Positions 12,305 through 25,800 of a stretch of DNA of 64,000 nucleotides are shown here, piece after piece. The notes under the pieces were generated by a model. It was not told the DNA's origin. It worked only from the letters and a program-made list of their open reading frames with translations, and made no database searches. The position numbers were made by a program, and so were the translations under genes. Source of the stretch: Tanypteryx hageni (Eukaryota; Arthropoda; Insecta; Odonata; Petaluridae); NCBI GenBank assembly GCA_028673005.1, contig CM054115.1, positions 58,243,407-58,307,406 on the forward strand, in the 5' to 3' direction. Positions within the stretch are counted from its first letter, which is position 1. Each line of letters starts with the position of its first letter.

Positions 12305-13262
12305 CTGAAATTTTGATTTTGATATTTTCAGCAACATCAGTTGAATAATCTATCTGAAGCTGAGTATGATGATACCATTATGGCAACAAGCAAATATTTA
12401 ATCAGTGACTTCTAAAAATTATTTTTAATATTTTTTAATGTATGTAATCATGAAAAATTAACATCCACTGCTATTATATTACACGGAGACAACTCAAAAA
12501 CCTGTTTTGGAGTCTAGTTCCTTAATCTCGCTGAAAGGTTCAATTCTGCCATTTAAAATGATTAATCTTCACTAATTTTCCAAAATAACGCTAACTCAGA
12601 CATTTTTCACATAGAAAAAGAGTAAATTTTAAATAAATAAAGAAACTGTTCATGCTTAAAATAAATCCCTCAGAGATCACACAATACCAAAAATAAACCA
12701 GTCACTAGACACAGCGACCCAGTTACATAGAAGCATTTCTCACGTTTCTGTGGATAAAATGATCACTTACAGCTTTCGGAAAGCACAAACAAACAACTCC
12801 AACAACTATTTAGTGACATTTCCATCGCAAGATTGTGTTCTTTGGTTTTATACAGAGTAATAAAAGTATATTCTTTAAGGATTGCGTAACGTAAAAGGAA
12901 CCCAAAAAATGCAGTTTTGATAAAATGTGATTTGAGCATGTCACGAATTACAAGGGAAACTAACAGAATTCATTTGTATTTAACGAAAAATATATGCAAT
13001 TTAGTTGTTAATTTCTCTTACATCACCTTTTCTATGAGAATGAACTGTCTGACACTTCTATTTAAATAGAATAATTATGTGATTTAGGTTTACTACTGAC
13101 AGCTGGCAAAGAATTTTTCAAAAGGCCCACTCATTACCTCACGCAAGGTGGGTGGGTGGCCTACCCTCAAAAGATGAATGGGCAAATCTCGTGTAACATC
13201 CGCACCTGCTTTTTTAGATGGAAACTTTTGGGGAAAAGTGCGGGTATTACAGGAGTAAATAT
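12305..13262 (+). repeat. Dispersed repeat R1, copy B
   Basis: This is the second copy of the repeat at 6040-7165, in the same orientation, ending in the same GAGTAAATATGGTA motif. Copy B lacks some internal sequence present in copy A (around 6900-7020). The family appears non-coding. Confidence 0.8.
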
Positions 13263-14295
13263 GGTATATATTGTGCAGGATGTGACTTATCAATATAATA
13301 ATTAAAAAATCATTTAATTATACCAACTAGTGAGATAGAAAAAACATTTAATTTAGACTATCAGCGATGTTTGTTAGAGTTTACATCACTATGATTACCA
13401 CTGTTGCCTTTGCTCTGACTTGGCAACAGTGGTTGATAGATCTTACTGGTGAGAGCTGCCAGTACCCTGGGTCGTTGGACCTAGCTCTGGCACTTATGGC
13501 TGCAGGATAGATGACTTCTTAAGTACTCACTTCATCTTCCTTTCATGAAGCATCTCATGATAGCAAGAGAAATCTTGCAACATAGCCCCCTTGACAGCAC
13601 TGCAATGTGTCAAATCTAGATCATTTTCTGATATGAACCTTCTAACGCATTATATTGAATACTAAATTTGGAGGTAGTATCATTCTTCTTCTATCCTTCT
13701 GAGTGTAACAGGATAATCACATTTTTCCTGGATATTGTCACTTGCTGCCTTACCTGAGAAACAAATGCTGTGAATTTTCAATCATTTCTTAAATTTATCA
13801 AACCAACCTTCACCAACAGCAAATGTCTCCCATCGATTCTCAACCTACTTCACTCCTTACATGCTCAGAAATATTTCATGACTATTCCATAATGTGCACC
13901 TAGCAGAACAGCATAGACAGCGAGTATTGAGACTATTTCCTGTGAATGGAACATTTTAATGAACTTGTGCACTCATGTGGTGATGTAGGCATGGCTGGGA
14001 ATCACTTCACCGATGCAATCCCAAAAACTATATGTGGTTTGTCACAAACATTAACAAGTGGCAGGGCTGTGTTCAAAAACTAATGCACATGAATACCTGA
14101 GATGGAAGTAAAGCATATTTGCTAGGAATTATAAAAAGCCAGAATAAAAATAAGGAGAGGACGGACTTCATTATAAAGGAGCTTCATTAACCGAGGTATG
14201 CCTGTATGTATCTAAAGTATAGTGCAAGTAATAGCTTGCATGTTTAACAAGAACAAGAGCAAAACAAGGGCAAAGTGAAATTGCTAACTCATTAA

Positions 14296-16460
14296 CCCTT
14301 TCACGACCGGAACGCCCGAAATTATGGCTGCTGTGATCGACCGGAACGCCCGAAACCGCCTGAAAATGACTCTTTCGAAATTACCTCCGAAAACTCGGAT
14401 TGGTCGACGTATCTCGTTGAAATGGCTTGTTTCTCATGTTAACAAAAGAATAACGAAATCAACTAGATTGTTGGCATCCTTTTTGGAGTTTGCGTACACG
14501 TGTTTTTTCGAAGTTTTTGATCAACATTTTCTCGGTTTTCTTCGTGAGTAAAGTCACCCCAAATGGCTGACGATAACTCAAATTATGCCAATTTGAATTG
14601 GAGTTTGAATTCTGACGATTCAAGCGATGAATTCTTGGGATTTGACGTGGAAGACGATACTTTCGGTGTAACTTCAGGCAATGCTCGATGAGGTTTGGAA
14701 GGCGAGTCAGACATCGAAGTGTCTGATTTTTCGGATGATGATAGTTTATCCGGAGATGAAACGCAAAATATTTTGTCTGATGAGGGAGATTCCGTAAATA
14801 TTCAGTGGAGCGAGTCTTTGGAGCCTGTACGAATTGAGGAATTTACCAAAAAGTGTGGTCCAACTGTGGAGATGGATGCTGAACCGATCGAATTCTTCCA
14901 GCTGCTTGTGAAACCAGAATTCCTCGAAACTGTGGTCCAGGAAACAAATAAGTATGCTGAATTTCACCAAAAAACGGTGAAAGATAGTGATTGGATTCCA
15001 GCCAGTGCATCAGACCTTAATTCATTCCTTGGAGTTAGTGTTATGATGGAAATAAATGTGCTTCCAGAAGTGAATCATTATTGGAGCAATGACGATTCGT
15101 TAGGTAATGCATTCATAAAACGAATTATGTCCAGAAACAGGTACAAATCTTTGTTAAAATATTTGCACCTAAATGACTCCAAAAAGCAGCCCGATAAATC
15201 TGGTAGTTATGATAAACTATACAAAGTGCGTCCTCTCTTGTCCCACCTGTCAGAAAAATTTCTGAATAATTTTGTTCCCCCATGTCATGTGAGTGTCGAT
15301 GAGGCCATGGTCAAATTCAAAGGCAGGCTTAGTTTCCTGCAATATATGCCAATGAAGCCTGTGAAAAGGGGTATAAAAATTTGGATGTCAGCATGCCCTA
15401 AGACTGGATATTCATTAACTTTTAATGTTTACACTGGTAAAGCCGAGGCTAAAAGTGCAGAAGGGTTGGGGTATGACACAGTGATGAGACTAACAGAGAC
15501 AATGAAAGGGGCATATCGTCATCTTTATTTTGACAATTTTTTCAATAGCGTGAAGCTGCAAATGGACTTGTTGAGAGAGAAAACGTATAGTTGTGGAACC
15601 ATGAGGGCGAATAGGAAAGGGTATCCCTTGAAAAATATTTTTTAAATGAAAAGGGGTGAGTGTGTTCACAAGCAGAGTGGTAATTTGGTGGCTTCTGTTT
15701 GGCAGGACAAAAGGACTGTTCACCTATTATCTACAAATTCTGACCCTAACATGGGGCAGATTTCAAGAAAAGGGAAAGGTTGAGGCCAAGAAACTGTCAT
15801 GAAGCCTGTCTCAGGAACTAACTACAACAAGTTCATGGGAGGTGTTGATTTAGCGGACCAAAAAAGGTCCTATTATGAGCTTGGAAGGACTGGGTGCAAG
15901 TGGTGGAGATATTTGTTTTGGTGGTTCATTAATGTTGCAATTGTTAATTGCTATGTATTGTACTGTTTGTGTCAAGAGTCAAAACAAAAAAAGCCCATGA
16001 CTCATTTTCAATTTCGGCACCTCCTTGCCAAGCAACTGTGTGGTGGGGTTCCTAGTAAGAGGAGCATTCCTCAAAAGAGAAAATTAGAGAGGTTACTCGA
16101 AAAAGAGAATGCAGCAAGTCATTCTCTAGTAAAAATGCCAGGTAGAAAAAGAGTATGTGTGCAGTGTTTAAATGAAGGAAAGAAGGCACCAAAGGGAGGG
16201 AGCATTCAAAGCTCTTATGGGTGCACGCAATGCAATGTAAATTTATGTAAATCTTCTGGTTGCATGCTAAAATACCATAATGCTATTTCTTTAAAATAAA
16301 TAAATTGCTTTTTCTTTAAATGTCTTTTTTAGTCAATAAATAGCCTTTTAAGTGAATGTTGTATTGTTTTACTAAATCTGACCCTAATTTTGGCAGCCAT
16401 ATTGGATTTCTCTGGACTTTTGGGGTCAGACTGACTACAGCATCTCCGGTCTTGAAAGGG
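14296..16460 (+). mobile_element. Full-length piggyBac element (subfamily 1)
   Basis: The ends are CCCTTTCACGACCGGA and, inverted, TCCGGTCTTGAAAGGG (one mismatch). Both are flanked by TTAA (14292-14295 and 16461-16464), the family's target duplication. An 18-bp subterminal direct repeat, CGACCGGAACGCCCGAAA, lies at 14304-14321 and 14338-14355 and could be a transposase-binding site. The 2165-bp length and single transposase frame are those of a complete element. Its ends are unlike those of the element at 10696-12067, so two piggyBac lineages are present. Confidence 0.95.
14563..16299 (+). pseudogene. piggyBac transposase with three in-frame stops
   Basis: One continuous frame of 579 codons runs from ATG 14563 (MADDNSNYANLNWSLNSDDS) to TAA 16297-16299 with no frameshift. 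It is interrupted by TGA at 14689 (codon 43), TAA at 15643 (codon 361) and TGA at 15781 (codon 407). The DDD triad is intact: Asp246 in HVSVDEAMVKFKG, Asp324 in YFDNFFNS and Asp429 in GGVDLADQ. A C-terminal Cys-rich domain (CVQCLNEGKK, YGCTQCNVNLCKSSGC) follows. It lies 0.35 kb downstream of exon 12 of the AF10 homologue, on the opposite strand. The copy is inactive as written. Confidence 0.93.
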
Positions 16461-16641
16461 TTAAGGACTGGATACATACAGAAGCTGCTTGTTAAGGATT
16501 AATATCATGCTTCTATAATATTCATATATTGAGGATAAAATAAATTCCAATAAAACTTTTAACAAATAAGTTCAAAAAAGTGTGTTTTAAATGGCCCCTC
16601 ATGACACCAATATTAGGATTATAAAATAAAATTCTTCGAAC

Positions 16642-16840
16642 CTGCTGCGTAGTGACGACAGGGACCTGGGTGGCCACTGGCATCTGCTGCTGCTGAGCAA
16701 CTTGCTGGTGAGGATTACTTCCACCTCCTCCCATTGACGATGAAGATGATGATGAGGAAGATGAGATTGCAGGAGGTGAGACAACCTGATATGCTGGGTA
16801 CTGTCCAACCCCTGAACCTCCACCACCTACACTGCCAACA
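16642..16840 (-). CDS. Alh: AF10 homologue exon 12 (Ser/Gln-rich), last exon found
   Basis: The exon encodes [20 protein letters not shown], a run of ten Ser, then [20 protein letters not shown] and VTTQQ. Two in-frame acceptors lie nine bases apart (gttgaag|TGTT and ttggcag|TGTA). Either gives a usable start, adding or removing three codons. The donor CAG|gttcga is weak. If it is not used, the frame runs on to a TGA at 16522. The low-complexity part ends exactly at the CAG, which favours splicing there. Confidence 0.78.
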
Positions 16841-19800
16841 CTTCAACAGGCAAAACAATACAAGGTACAAAATTGGAAGTTGTCACAAATAACCTAACCA
16901 CAAGGCATTCAACAAATAGAAACCAATCTTGAAGTCCTGAATTTACCATTTAAGCCAAGGAATATACAAAATATTATTTATGTAAACAAATTATTAGCTT
17001 TTACTGATTTCTTCAATTCCTGGTATGACGAACTACAACGTCTTTCCATCTTTGTTATACTTTTAAAGTTTTTTTGGACATTATATACACATAAATGAGA
17101 TATTTCAAAAACATTCCAGTTTCCAAATATTGGGACTTCAGAAAAAACATTTTTCAAATTTTCAAAGCATTATTTGACTGAATAGATACAGGTATCACAA
17201 AAATGATGCATTATGGTTTACTATCTCGTAATCATTTAGATGAATTAAACACATTACAAAACAAATTACTGTTGGAGAGAAAAATATCACAAATATTACT
17301 GTATCAATAATATAACCATTAAACTCATACCTCAATTGACTAACTTTTTACCAAGTTACCCATTTCTACTACATCTTTTTCTCTCACTGCTTATGTTAAT
17401 AAAGGCTATATGAATTTAATGTAGTAGTTTATTCTCATTCTTCACAACTTTTTCAAATTTTCTCTTTCTTAAAAGGGCAAAACCAGACATTTTTCTAAAT
17501 ATTACAAAAATTATAATTTTCAGTCACAACATAAGTTGCATTTTTATGTTTCATCATAAGAAACACAGGTTGCATGATTAAACATGATTGGAGTAAAGCT
17601 TGAAGGCAATAGTGAAAGATAAAGGATTCGATGACTTAAAGAGGAAAAGGGGTTGTCAATAAATGATGAAGGATGCAGGGGTAAGGACAATGTTGTGAAC
17701 CTGGTTTAATCTATAATCATAGACAACTACTAATGATGATGGTAGAGGTACCATGTATGACATAATACCTAACGTGACCATTTATTTTTTTCCTCAAAAC
17801 GGGACATCTACTAATTTTTAGGTAATAGTGTAGGGAGACTGAATTTTCAGGTCTGAATATCTTTTAGTTGTTTTCTTTAATTTTTCACATGGGCTTATCG
17901 CGCAGAAAAAACAAAGCGATCGGAAGGCGTGTATGTGTGCATTTCAGAATTGGCATTCTTGATTTTGTCTTTGTTCCCGTCGCGTCGACCGAAAATAATA
18001 CATATTAGATGTGTATATTAAATTTAAGTTAAATAAAAAAACGCATATTTTTTCATAGTTTCTATTTATTAATGAAAATACAAAAAAAACACCTGAAAAT
18101 AAATCGTTTATTTGGTCTTATATTTTTCTGAAGAACAAATTTGCTTAAGTATATTTGGCGTTGATTTTAAATACGAATGAAATTCTTGGCACGATTTCTG
18201 AAAATTTACTTTCGTAAGTAACATGGCTTTGAGAACTGGGACTTCCAGTTGTGTTTTTTCGCTTGTCCATAACTTATTCATAGGGGAAAAGACCCTTTCT
18301 ACGGGAGCATTAGTGCCGGGCAGACATAAAATATATTCATTAATTATAAGAAAGTTCGTATGTTTCAAATTATTGGTGTGAAAGTGTTTGAACAATTCCA
18401 CCCAACGATTTTCGGTTGAAACATTCCCAGTGTTCCATTCTGTCACTTTTTGTGGTGTAATGTATTTGGAAATAAGTGAATACTCATCAAATACTATTGT
18501 GTCTTGTTTAGAATCAATAAATCCTTTTGCAATCAATTCATCCATTACACTTTGAATTTCTTCCCACCTAGGTATTTTAGCTAAATTCGCCCATTCAAAT
18601 ATTTTTAATTCTTCAAAGAACACAGTCCACTGCTCCAAATATTCTTTGCTTATTTTATAGAATTCAGCAGCTGTAGTTTTCATATATTCTTCGTCAACAC
18701 CACTGCAGCCACTTTCTTGCAATTTCGCCATTAAATTACGAACGGAGTGGGGAAGAAACAGAGTACTTTGTTTCAAAGCCAAATTGTTTTTTAGTTGATT
18801 TATTTCCTTTGTTGCTTCAATTGCAGAAATACTCTGACCCTCGATCTTTAACACAGCTTGATGGAACGTTGTTGACTGTGCATGCATAAAAAAGAGCCAT
18901 AATTCAGAGTTAGTGTTTACAAAAAAAGTTCTCAATATGTTTGGGCATTTATCTATACTCAAAAAGTAGTTTTTTAATGGCTTGTACAGTTTCAAAATCC
19001 TCTCAATAGCAGGCATAAGCGCAAGCCACCTAGTTTTACTATAGCATAGCAATTTGTGATACTCTGTGTCAACTTCATTACAAAATTCTTTCAGAACTTC
19101 CACGCGAACACAATAGATATAAAAGTGTGAATATATTTTCACAATAACGCATTCAAAGTCTATAGATAGACAATCTGCGGCAGTTTTAATTGCATTGTGA
19201 ATTATGTGTGCTCCACATCCGATTCCTAACAATGTTCTTCCGAGAGATAAATTTAGTTTTGCGTAAACATTGTTGACGCCTCGTCTTTTCATTCCGCCAA
19301 AATTGCAGTTAGTATTACCTCCACAAAATGCCACGATTTTTGAAGTCAAATTATTTTCTGTCAGTACTTGCATGAGATAATTCATAATAACGTCTGATGT
19401 TTCGCCCGGTTGATCTTGAAATTCTAAAAGTTTGACTTGTGTGCCTTCGTATGGTAAAAAAAATCGAACTAAAACAGGGAATATTTTCTTGGATCCGTGG
19501 TTCGAAGCATCAGTTAATATAGCAACACAGTTGCATTTGCTGAGGCGATCTTTTAATTCACCTATTACTATTGGCGCTAACACATTTACAACAATAGCTT
19601 CTGTTTTCGTCCGGGCACATCCAAATTTCTGTTCGAAACATGTTTGAATTAACTTAGAAGCACAATCGTTAGAGCGAAAACTGTGGTTCTCTTGCACCAT
19701 GTGATAAGCCCAGACGCCTTCCGCCGCAGCAATTTCCAGATCTTTCGAAGTTGGTGAATCCGTTTTCTTAAAAAAATTAATCAATGAAGAACTTGTAGCG

Positions 19801-22800
19801 GCAGCAAGATCGGAATTTTTATGTTTTTCTGATCTTAAATGCTGGTTAATATCGCTGGCACCTCCATGGGCTATGTTAAATTCTGTACGACACTTTTCAC
19901 ATCTGACGTCCGATGAAGTACTACTTTGCTTTATAAACGGGTACTTAGTTTGTAGATTAACATTAAAAGTACACTTGCGTTTAGGCATTGTTAAAATGAA
20001 GGGTTCATATACAAGAAACTTAAATTAACTACAATAACACACGTCGATAAAAAAAGAATAATCAATCGTTAAGAAAGATGCGCGTTCTGTCTTGTACGTC
20101 AGGCCTGGGCATGTGTACTCGCAACCGAGGAGCGAGCGGACTACTTACAATGTGTGAGACTAATTGGCATGCTGTCATCGCTGCGCTACTAGGCGCTGCC
20201 GTCGGATGATTTTAGATTTTTAGCGCCCTTTTTTAAAATTGTTACCGTGGGTTGCTCTCTTTCTAAAAACGGGACATTTCGGCGTCCCGAAGCTGTGCTT
20301 GGCGACAACGGGACGGTCCCGTTCAAAACGGGACGTATGGTCACTTTAATAATACCCCTTTTAATACTGGCACTGCTTACAATGTTTTAAGCTTCTTTGG
20401 ATCCCTTGATAGATGTTGAATCAAGTAATAGAGGGATAATGATCCTTTGATACAAGGTTTTTCTTCTCCTTTCTCATACAATCTTCAATACCTCCTTTAG
20501 TGTTTAACATTTCCTTTGACAGCTTTGACATGTTTTCTTCATACCACTCATTAAATTACTACTTATACTATACAAAACTATCTCAATATTTAAGGAGATG
20601 AAACACTTGAACTTTCAAAACGTGAATTGATTCGAATATACATCCTGGAACATCCTCGATAGGTACTCTATTAAACACACTGGTTATGAATGCATTTTTC
20701 TTCTCATCTCTCCTTCTCACAACTAACAAAAATTTTCATTTATCCCACAAACTGTCTTATAAAAGGCTTTACTCATTTCTTCCATATTTTTATCTCTGGC
20801 TCTTTCTCTAAGTGGCTCATAAATGTTTTTTCATTGAATTCATCAAATTAATGATTGATTATGAATAGGAAAAGGTAGTTAAGTGGCCATAAAACCATGA
20901 CACCTACACTTGTCTTCGGTGGTCGACTGATCGAAGGAGTGAAGTATCTTGGGCTGTGTGCTGTATTGGAGGGCCCCTGCCTGGTGGAAGTGACGAGGAA
21001 GAAGAGGAAGAGGAGACACCTCCCATTGATGGTGAGGCGCTGGTTGATATACCGTGAGGAGAAGGCGACTGATGTTGCTGAGGTCCTGGATAACCACCTC
21101 CCCCTCCAGATATTGGTCCATGGGTCCTGCACCAAGGTTGGCAAAAACATAAGATGTGCCAACCCCATACAAATTCCATCTCGTATATTTGGCAAATCCA
21201 AGAGCTAATCCAAAAGAAAGCCTATCTCTTGTGACCAACAAAAGGTTGAACACTTGGTAGAGGGCATAGAACTTTTCCATAAATGTACATTTTTTAGACA
21301 GATAAGGTAACAAAAGGAACTCCAACATGCACACAGATCCCAAGCAATGCCATCATCTGTCTCAACAAAAATAATCAATAGATAAGCAATTCCCAATAAC
21401 CACCAAGAAGCATGCGAATGGGAAGTTTAAAATACAATTTCTCACAGATCACTTTACATGACAGAGGTAAATAAAGAGGAAGCTTTTTTTATGCACTCGG
21501 AGGAATTAAGCAAGCTGTCTTAAATGGGTCATGCATAAAAAATAACACTACAGCCATCACTGCCCACTATTTTCTTCTGGCAAATTCTCTCATCATTCTA
21601 AAGGACATTTCATTGGTACAAGGCGCCTAAAAAATCCATGTTGTTTTCTTGGAGTATAATCTCAGTGCACCACAAAAATGACCAATCTGAAGAACAAAAT
21701 CACTGCATGACCTAACATACTACATAAAAGCACAATTTTTTATTCAATGTAACTGAAAGCTTCAGCAACATTGGACTAATGCAATAATAAAAACTCTCCA
21801 CCTCTGCCTTGCTGGTCAAGCCTACACTGCTGCATTATTTTATAACATGCAAATTTCTTCAAATTTGAATCTCTCTTTAGAGCTTCAGTATATTTGTTTA
21901 TATCAATTCTGCCTTTCATTTTTAATCTATCCAGACCATTAGTGAGGCTTTATAGTATATAGTGTTAAATTTAACTTATGATTTCTGGTAAGGTGGCACT
22001 ACTTTGTGAATGTAAACAATTATATAACAAAATAGGTTATTTCCAATTAAATAAGATATCTTTGTGAATAAATATTCATTTAATAAATAAAACAGTCACA
22101 GCCACAATGAAGCATATACTTTCAAATACTTAACAATACATTTGGCAAAAATGACAAATATTTCATTTATTCGGCCATGAGATGCATCCTATCATCAGAT
22201 ACATCAAAATTTTGAAAAGAAAAAAATAGAAATTACTTCAGTGAACATATTTTGCTTTACTTACACAACAAAACCAGTAATGCACACACAAAAATAACAA
22301 CTTAGCACAAAGTTTTTCAAGTGTTCTTACACATCCGAGAAACCATAAAATTCCTCATCACTGCTGGCACAATCAGCGATAGAATCATAACGTGAAGTGT
22401 CACTGTCTGCAATTTGTGCATCGTCTTCTTTGCCGTCAATGCTACTATCACATTTCTTAAACGACCTGACAATATAAAACAACTGCTTTGTATCCATTAT
22501 ACTCCCAAAACTTTTATGCAAAATACCATTAATTAACTGATTACTTGATTCAAAATCATATCATTAAAGTGTAAAAAAATAGCACTTGAGGCAAAAATCA
22601 GTTTAAAAATTAGTTTTCTCTAGAAAAAAAACTGCATCCTAGAGTCCACTAAAAACGGTAACTTTATTCTTATTATTAATTTATTTTGATACTACCGCAT
22701 TCAATAAGTAAACAATGCAAAAGTCAAGCCTTCTAAGTTAGACAACCATTTAAAAACTATTATATCAATGCAGAATATTCAAACTGTAACTAAGTTTAAC

Positions 22801-25800
22801 TTCTATCAATTATAATGAATACTAAATGTAGATAAAAATTGTATATAATAATTCGACTTCATCTGAAACAAACCATTTATATAAAACTATAAAAAAAGAA
22901 ATTATCAAATGAAACATTTCTTCCAAATGTACAATATTAAAATTCATCCTAATGACCATTTAAAATATTTTACCTGTGCTAGTATGCTATTTACTGACTG
23001 ACATAATTATCCCCATATCTTTCCTTTAAAAAAGCAAATCTTAAAAAAATTCAAAATATTATGTAACAAGTTTGTGTTATTATCAAGACTATTTAAAGAT
23101 ATTTACAATTTAACTTTTTTTAATTTTCAGCTGAAAAACTACCATTAATTTATTAATCACCCTTACTTTTCCACCAATCATTGTCAATGATTCGATTCAT
23201 GATTTTGAATAAGTTTGTAAAATGATTAGCTTAGAAAAGTAGCTGAGAAATTAATAAAAAGTCTCACAATACCATACAATCCCACAGAAAAACTGTTTAG
23301 TCAAATCACACAAGAAAAATGTTATAAGACCAGATTTGCAGGTCAGCACCATCATTTCCCCAAGCAAAATACCTTTGTTGACTAGACGAAGAGGATTAAA
23401 TTATGACAAATTGAATAGGAATACAATAATTATGAGATTACTGCATACATTGGTATAAGATATAATAGCTACAGAAAACTGCAATGATCCAAGCCAAAAT
23501 ACCAAGGAAAAAGATACCACTCATTCAATTACAGGAAGTAGATAAATAGCCTCATTCTCCTACAAGACACATCGCTAATAACTAAAACAATACAACATGC
23601 TTTCTTAAGAGGCATTTCCCCCATAAAGTAGAACATTCTTATATTGCTAATTCATGGCAAGCTTTAACAATGATAAATTTTAATGACAATCCAGTTCTAA
23701 GAGCAGGGACTTGAACCTAATGAAATATCACTTATGAGAATATTATGATACTCTCTTTGAACTGGTTCAATTCCTTGAGAAAATATATGGGATGGTTACT
23801 GGTTCGAACCAGTTCACTCAGGGTTGTTTATTTAAATAAGCAATATATACAGCCTAGCACTAATATCTATTTTCAAAATTTAACAATTTATAATGGATAT
23901 CAAGCATCTTTTATGAAAAATAATTATATAGAAAATTAAATGGTATTCAGTATATATTGCAAATAATAAAGAATAAGTTAAGTTTTATATTATGGTCATT
24001 TAAGCGATAAAACTCCCTAATTAATTAAAATACAATTTTTTTAGTGCTCACAAAAGTTAAATGATATAAGCAAAAAATATTAAATCATTGCAATACCAAT
24101 TATAATCAAATATTAAAAACTACTACAAAATTACCATATTTCGCTGCATACAAAATGCACTTTTTTCCAGAAAAATAACTCAGCCTGTGTCTAATACGCC
24201 AAAGATAAGATTATTGGTGTTCTCAATACTGACATTAATGAGCACACTCATCCCCAAAATGGAATAATTGGCAGCCATTCATTGCAAAAACAATAAAATA
24301 TACATTATTAATAATTAATAGTGAAGATTTTGTTAATATATACAGTAATACCTTATGCAATGTGAATTCTGATGATGCATTTTCATTATTATGCTTTAAT
24401 ACATGTCCACTCACAGTGATTATAATTTCGGCACGTTTGCGATGTTTTAGTTCCAGATGAGCCCTTTGAATAGCATGATTAATGCTACGGAACATTAGAA
24501 TTTGTGTAGATGCTATAAATATTTTATATATATCTAGGATAAATAACATTATATGTATTGAGACCATGATGGCTACGAAACTGAAAAGATATGCCTATGC
24601 TATTAGTTATGAGCTTCAAGCAATTCAATATGCAAAAATGCACAGAAACCGAGCAGCAGCACATCATTTCAGTCCACCTCCCACAGAAAAAAATCATCCG
24701 TGATGGAGAAAACGAGAAAAAACTGAAACTGATGGGATAAGAGAAACATAAGTCTTCATAAGGTTGGTCTTAAATGGCCACAACTAGAGGAGGAAGTGAT
24801 GGATATTAGAACAGAGGAATTGCTATATTGATCAAAATCGTTATGAGGCAAAAAGAGTTGCAGAAAAAAAGGACTAGTTGAGCGTATGTATCGTTATTAC
24901 ATACATATTATTTATCCCATTAAATTAAAATATCATCTTGTGCTTAAGTTAAGTACTATCGGTAAAGGGTATCTATACATGTGACGTGTGTGGCACACTC
25001 CAACTGCTTAATTATTATGAATGCCGAGTTCATGCAGGGCATATTTAGCTATACAAGTCTCGAAGCAATTATTTATGTTTTAGATCACTCCATTTATTTT
25101 ACGAATTAAGTTTATCTAAGAAGTTAAATTTAACTATTATCACGCCGTAATATTTTCTGTAAATGTTGCCAGGTACAGACTTAATCACGGCTGGAAATGA
25201 TATACGACGTGGCCCTTTCTAAATGCCTTAGTGAACCAAAATACTTTTTCCTGAAAAATCTTCTAAAAAAACCGGGGTGCATCTTATATGCCAAGAAATA
25301 CAGTAATCACTAGAAAGAAAAATAAAGTGAGTAATTTGCAGAAAGAAAAGAGAAAATTTATCTTGTATTTACTAAAAATAACTACTAATAACTGCCATTT
25401 CTAAATTGACAGCCATGTATATTCTCATACAAAAAATAATGCCACCTCACTGATTTTTGTCCAACATTTTGGTACATCTCACAAACAGAATAGCTTCTAA
25501 CATATGATTTTTTACATTTGTTCTCCATGGAGACAAGGTAGTCACATGTAAAAAAAGTCTTTCAATTATAAGTAGAGTAGGAAGGACAGAAAAAGCAACA
25601 GTTGCAACTTTATACAGTTTTGATTGATTGCATTTTAGTGTTTCCCAGTATTACCGAATCTGTTACCTGTTAATTCTAGATACATTTTGCAATGAATTCA
25701 ACAAAGATTCTACCTGAAAATTTTCTGGAGATCAAACTTATACTCAAGTATTTTGTCTCTTTGAATCCCAATAAATTTTCCAGACTAACTCGAATGTGAG

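Noticed and set aside
14324..14551. 75-codon frame at the start of the piggyBac element
   Set aside because: It covers the subterminal repeats and leader, and lies in a different frame from the transposase, which starts at 14563.
20848..21343. Longer open frames (117 and 154 codons) overlapping exon 11
   Set aside because: They are in the wrong phase with exons 10 and 12. The Gly/Ser/Pro-rich frame fits both junctions and the composition of the gene.
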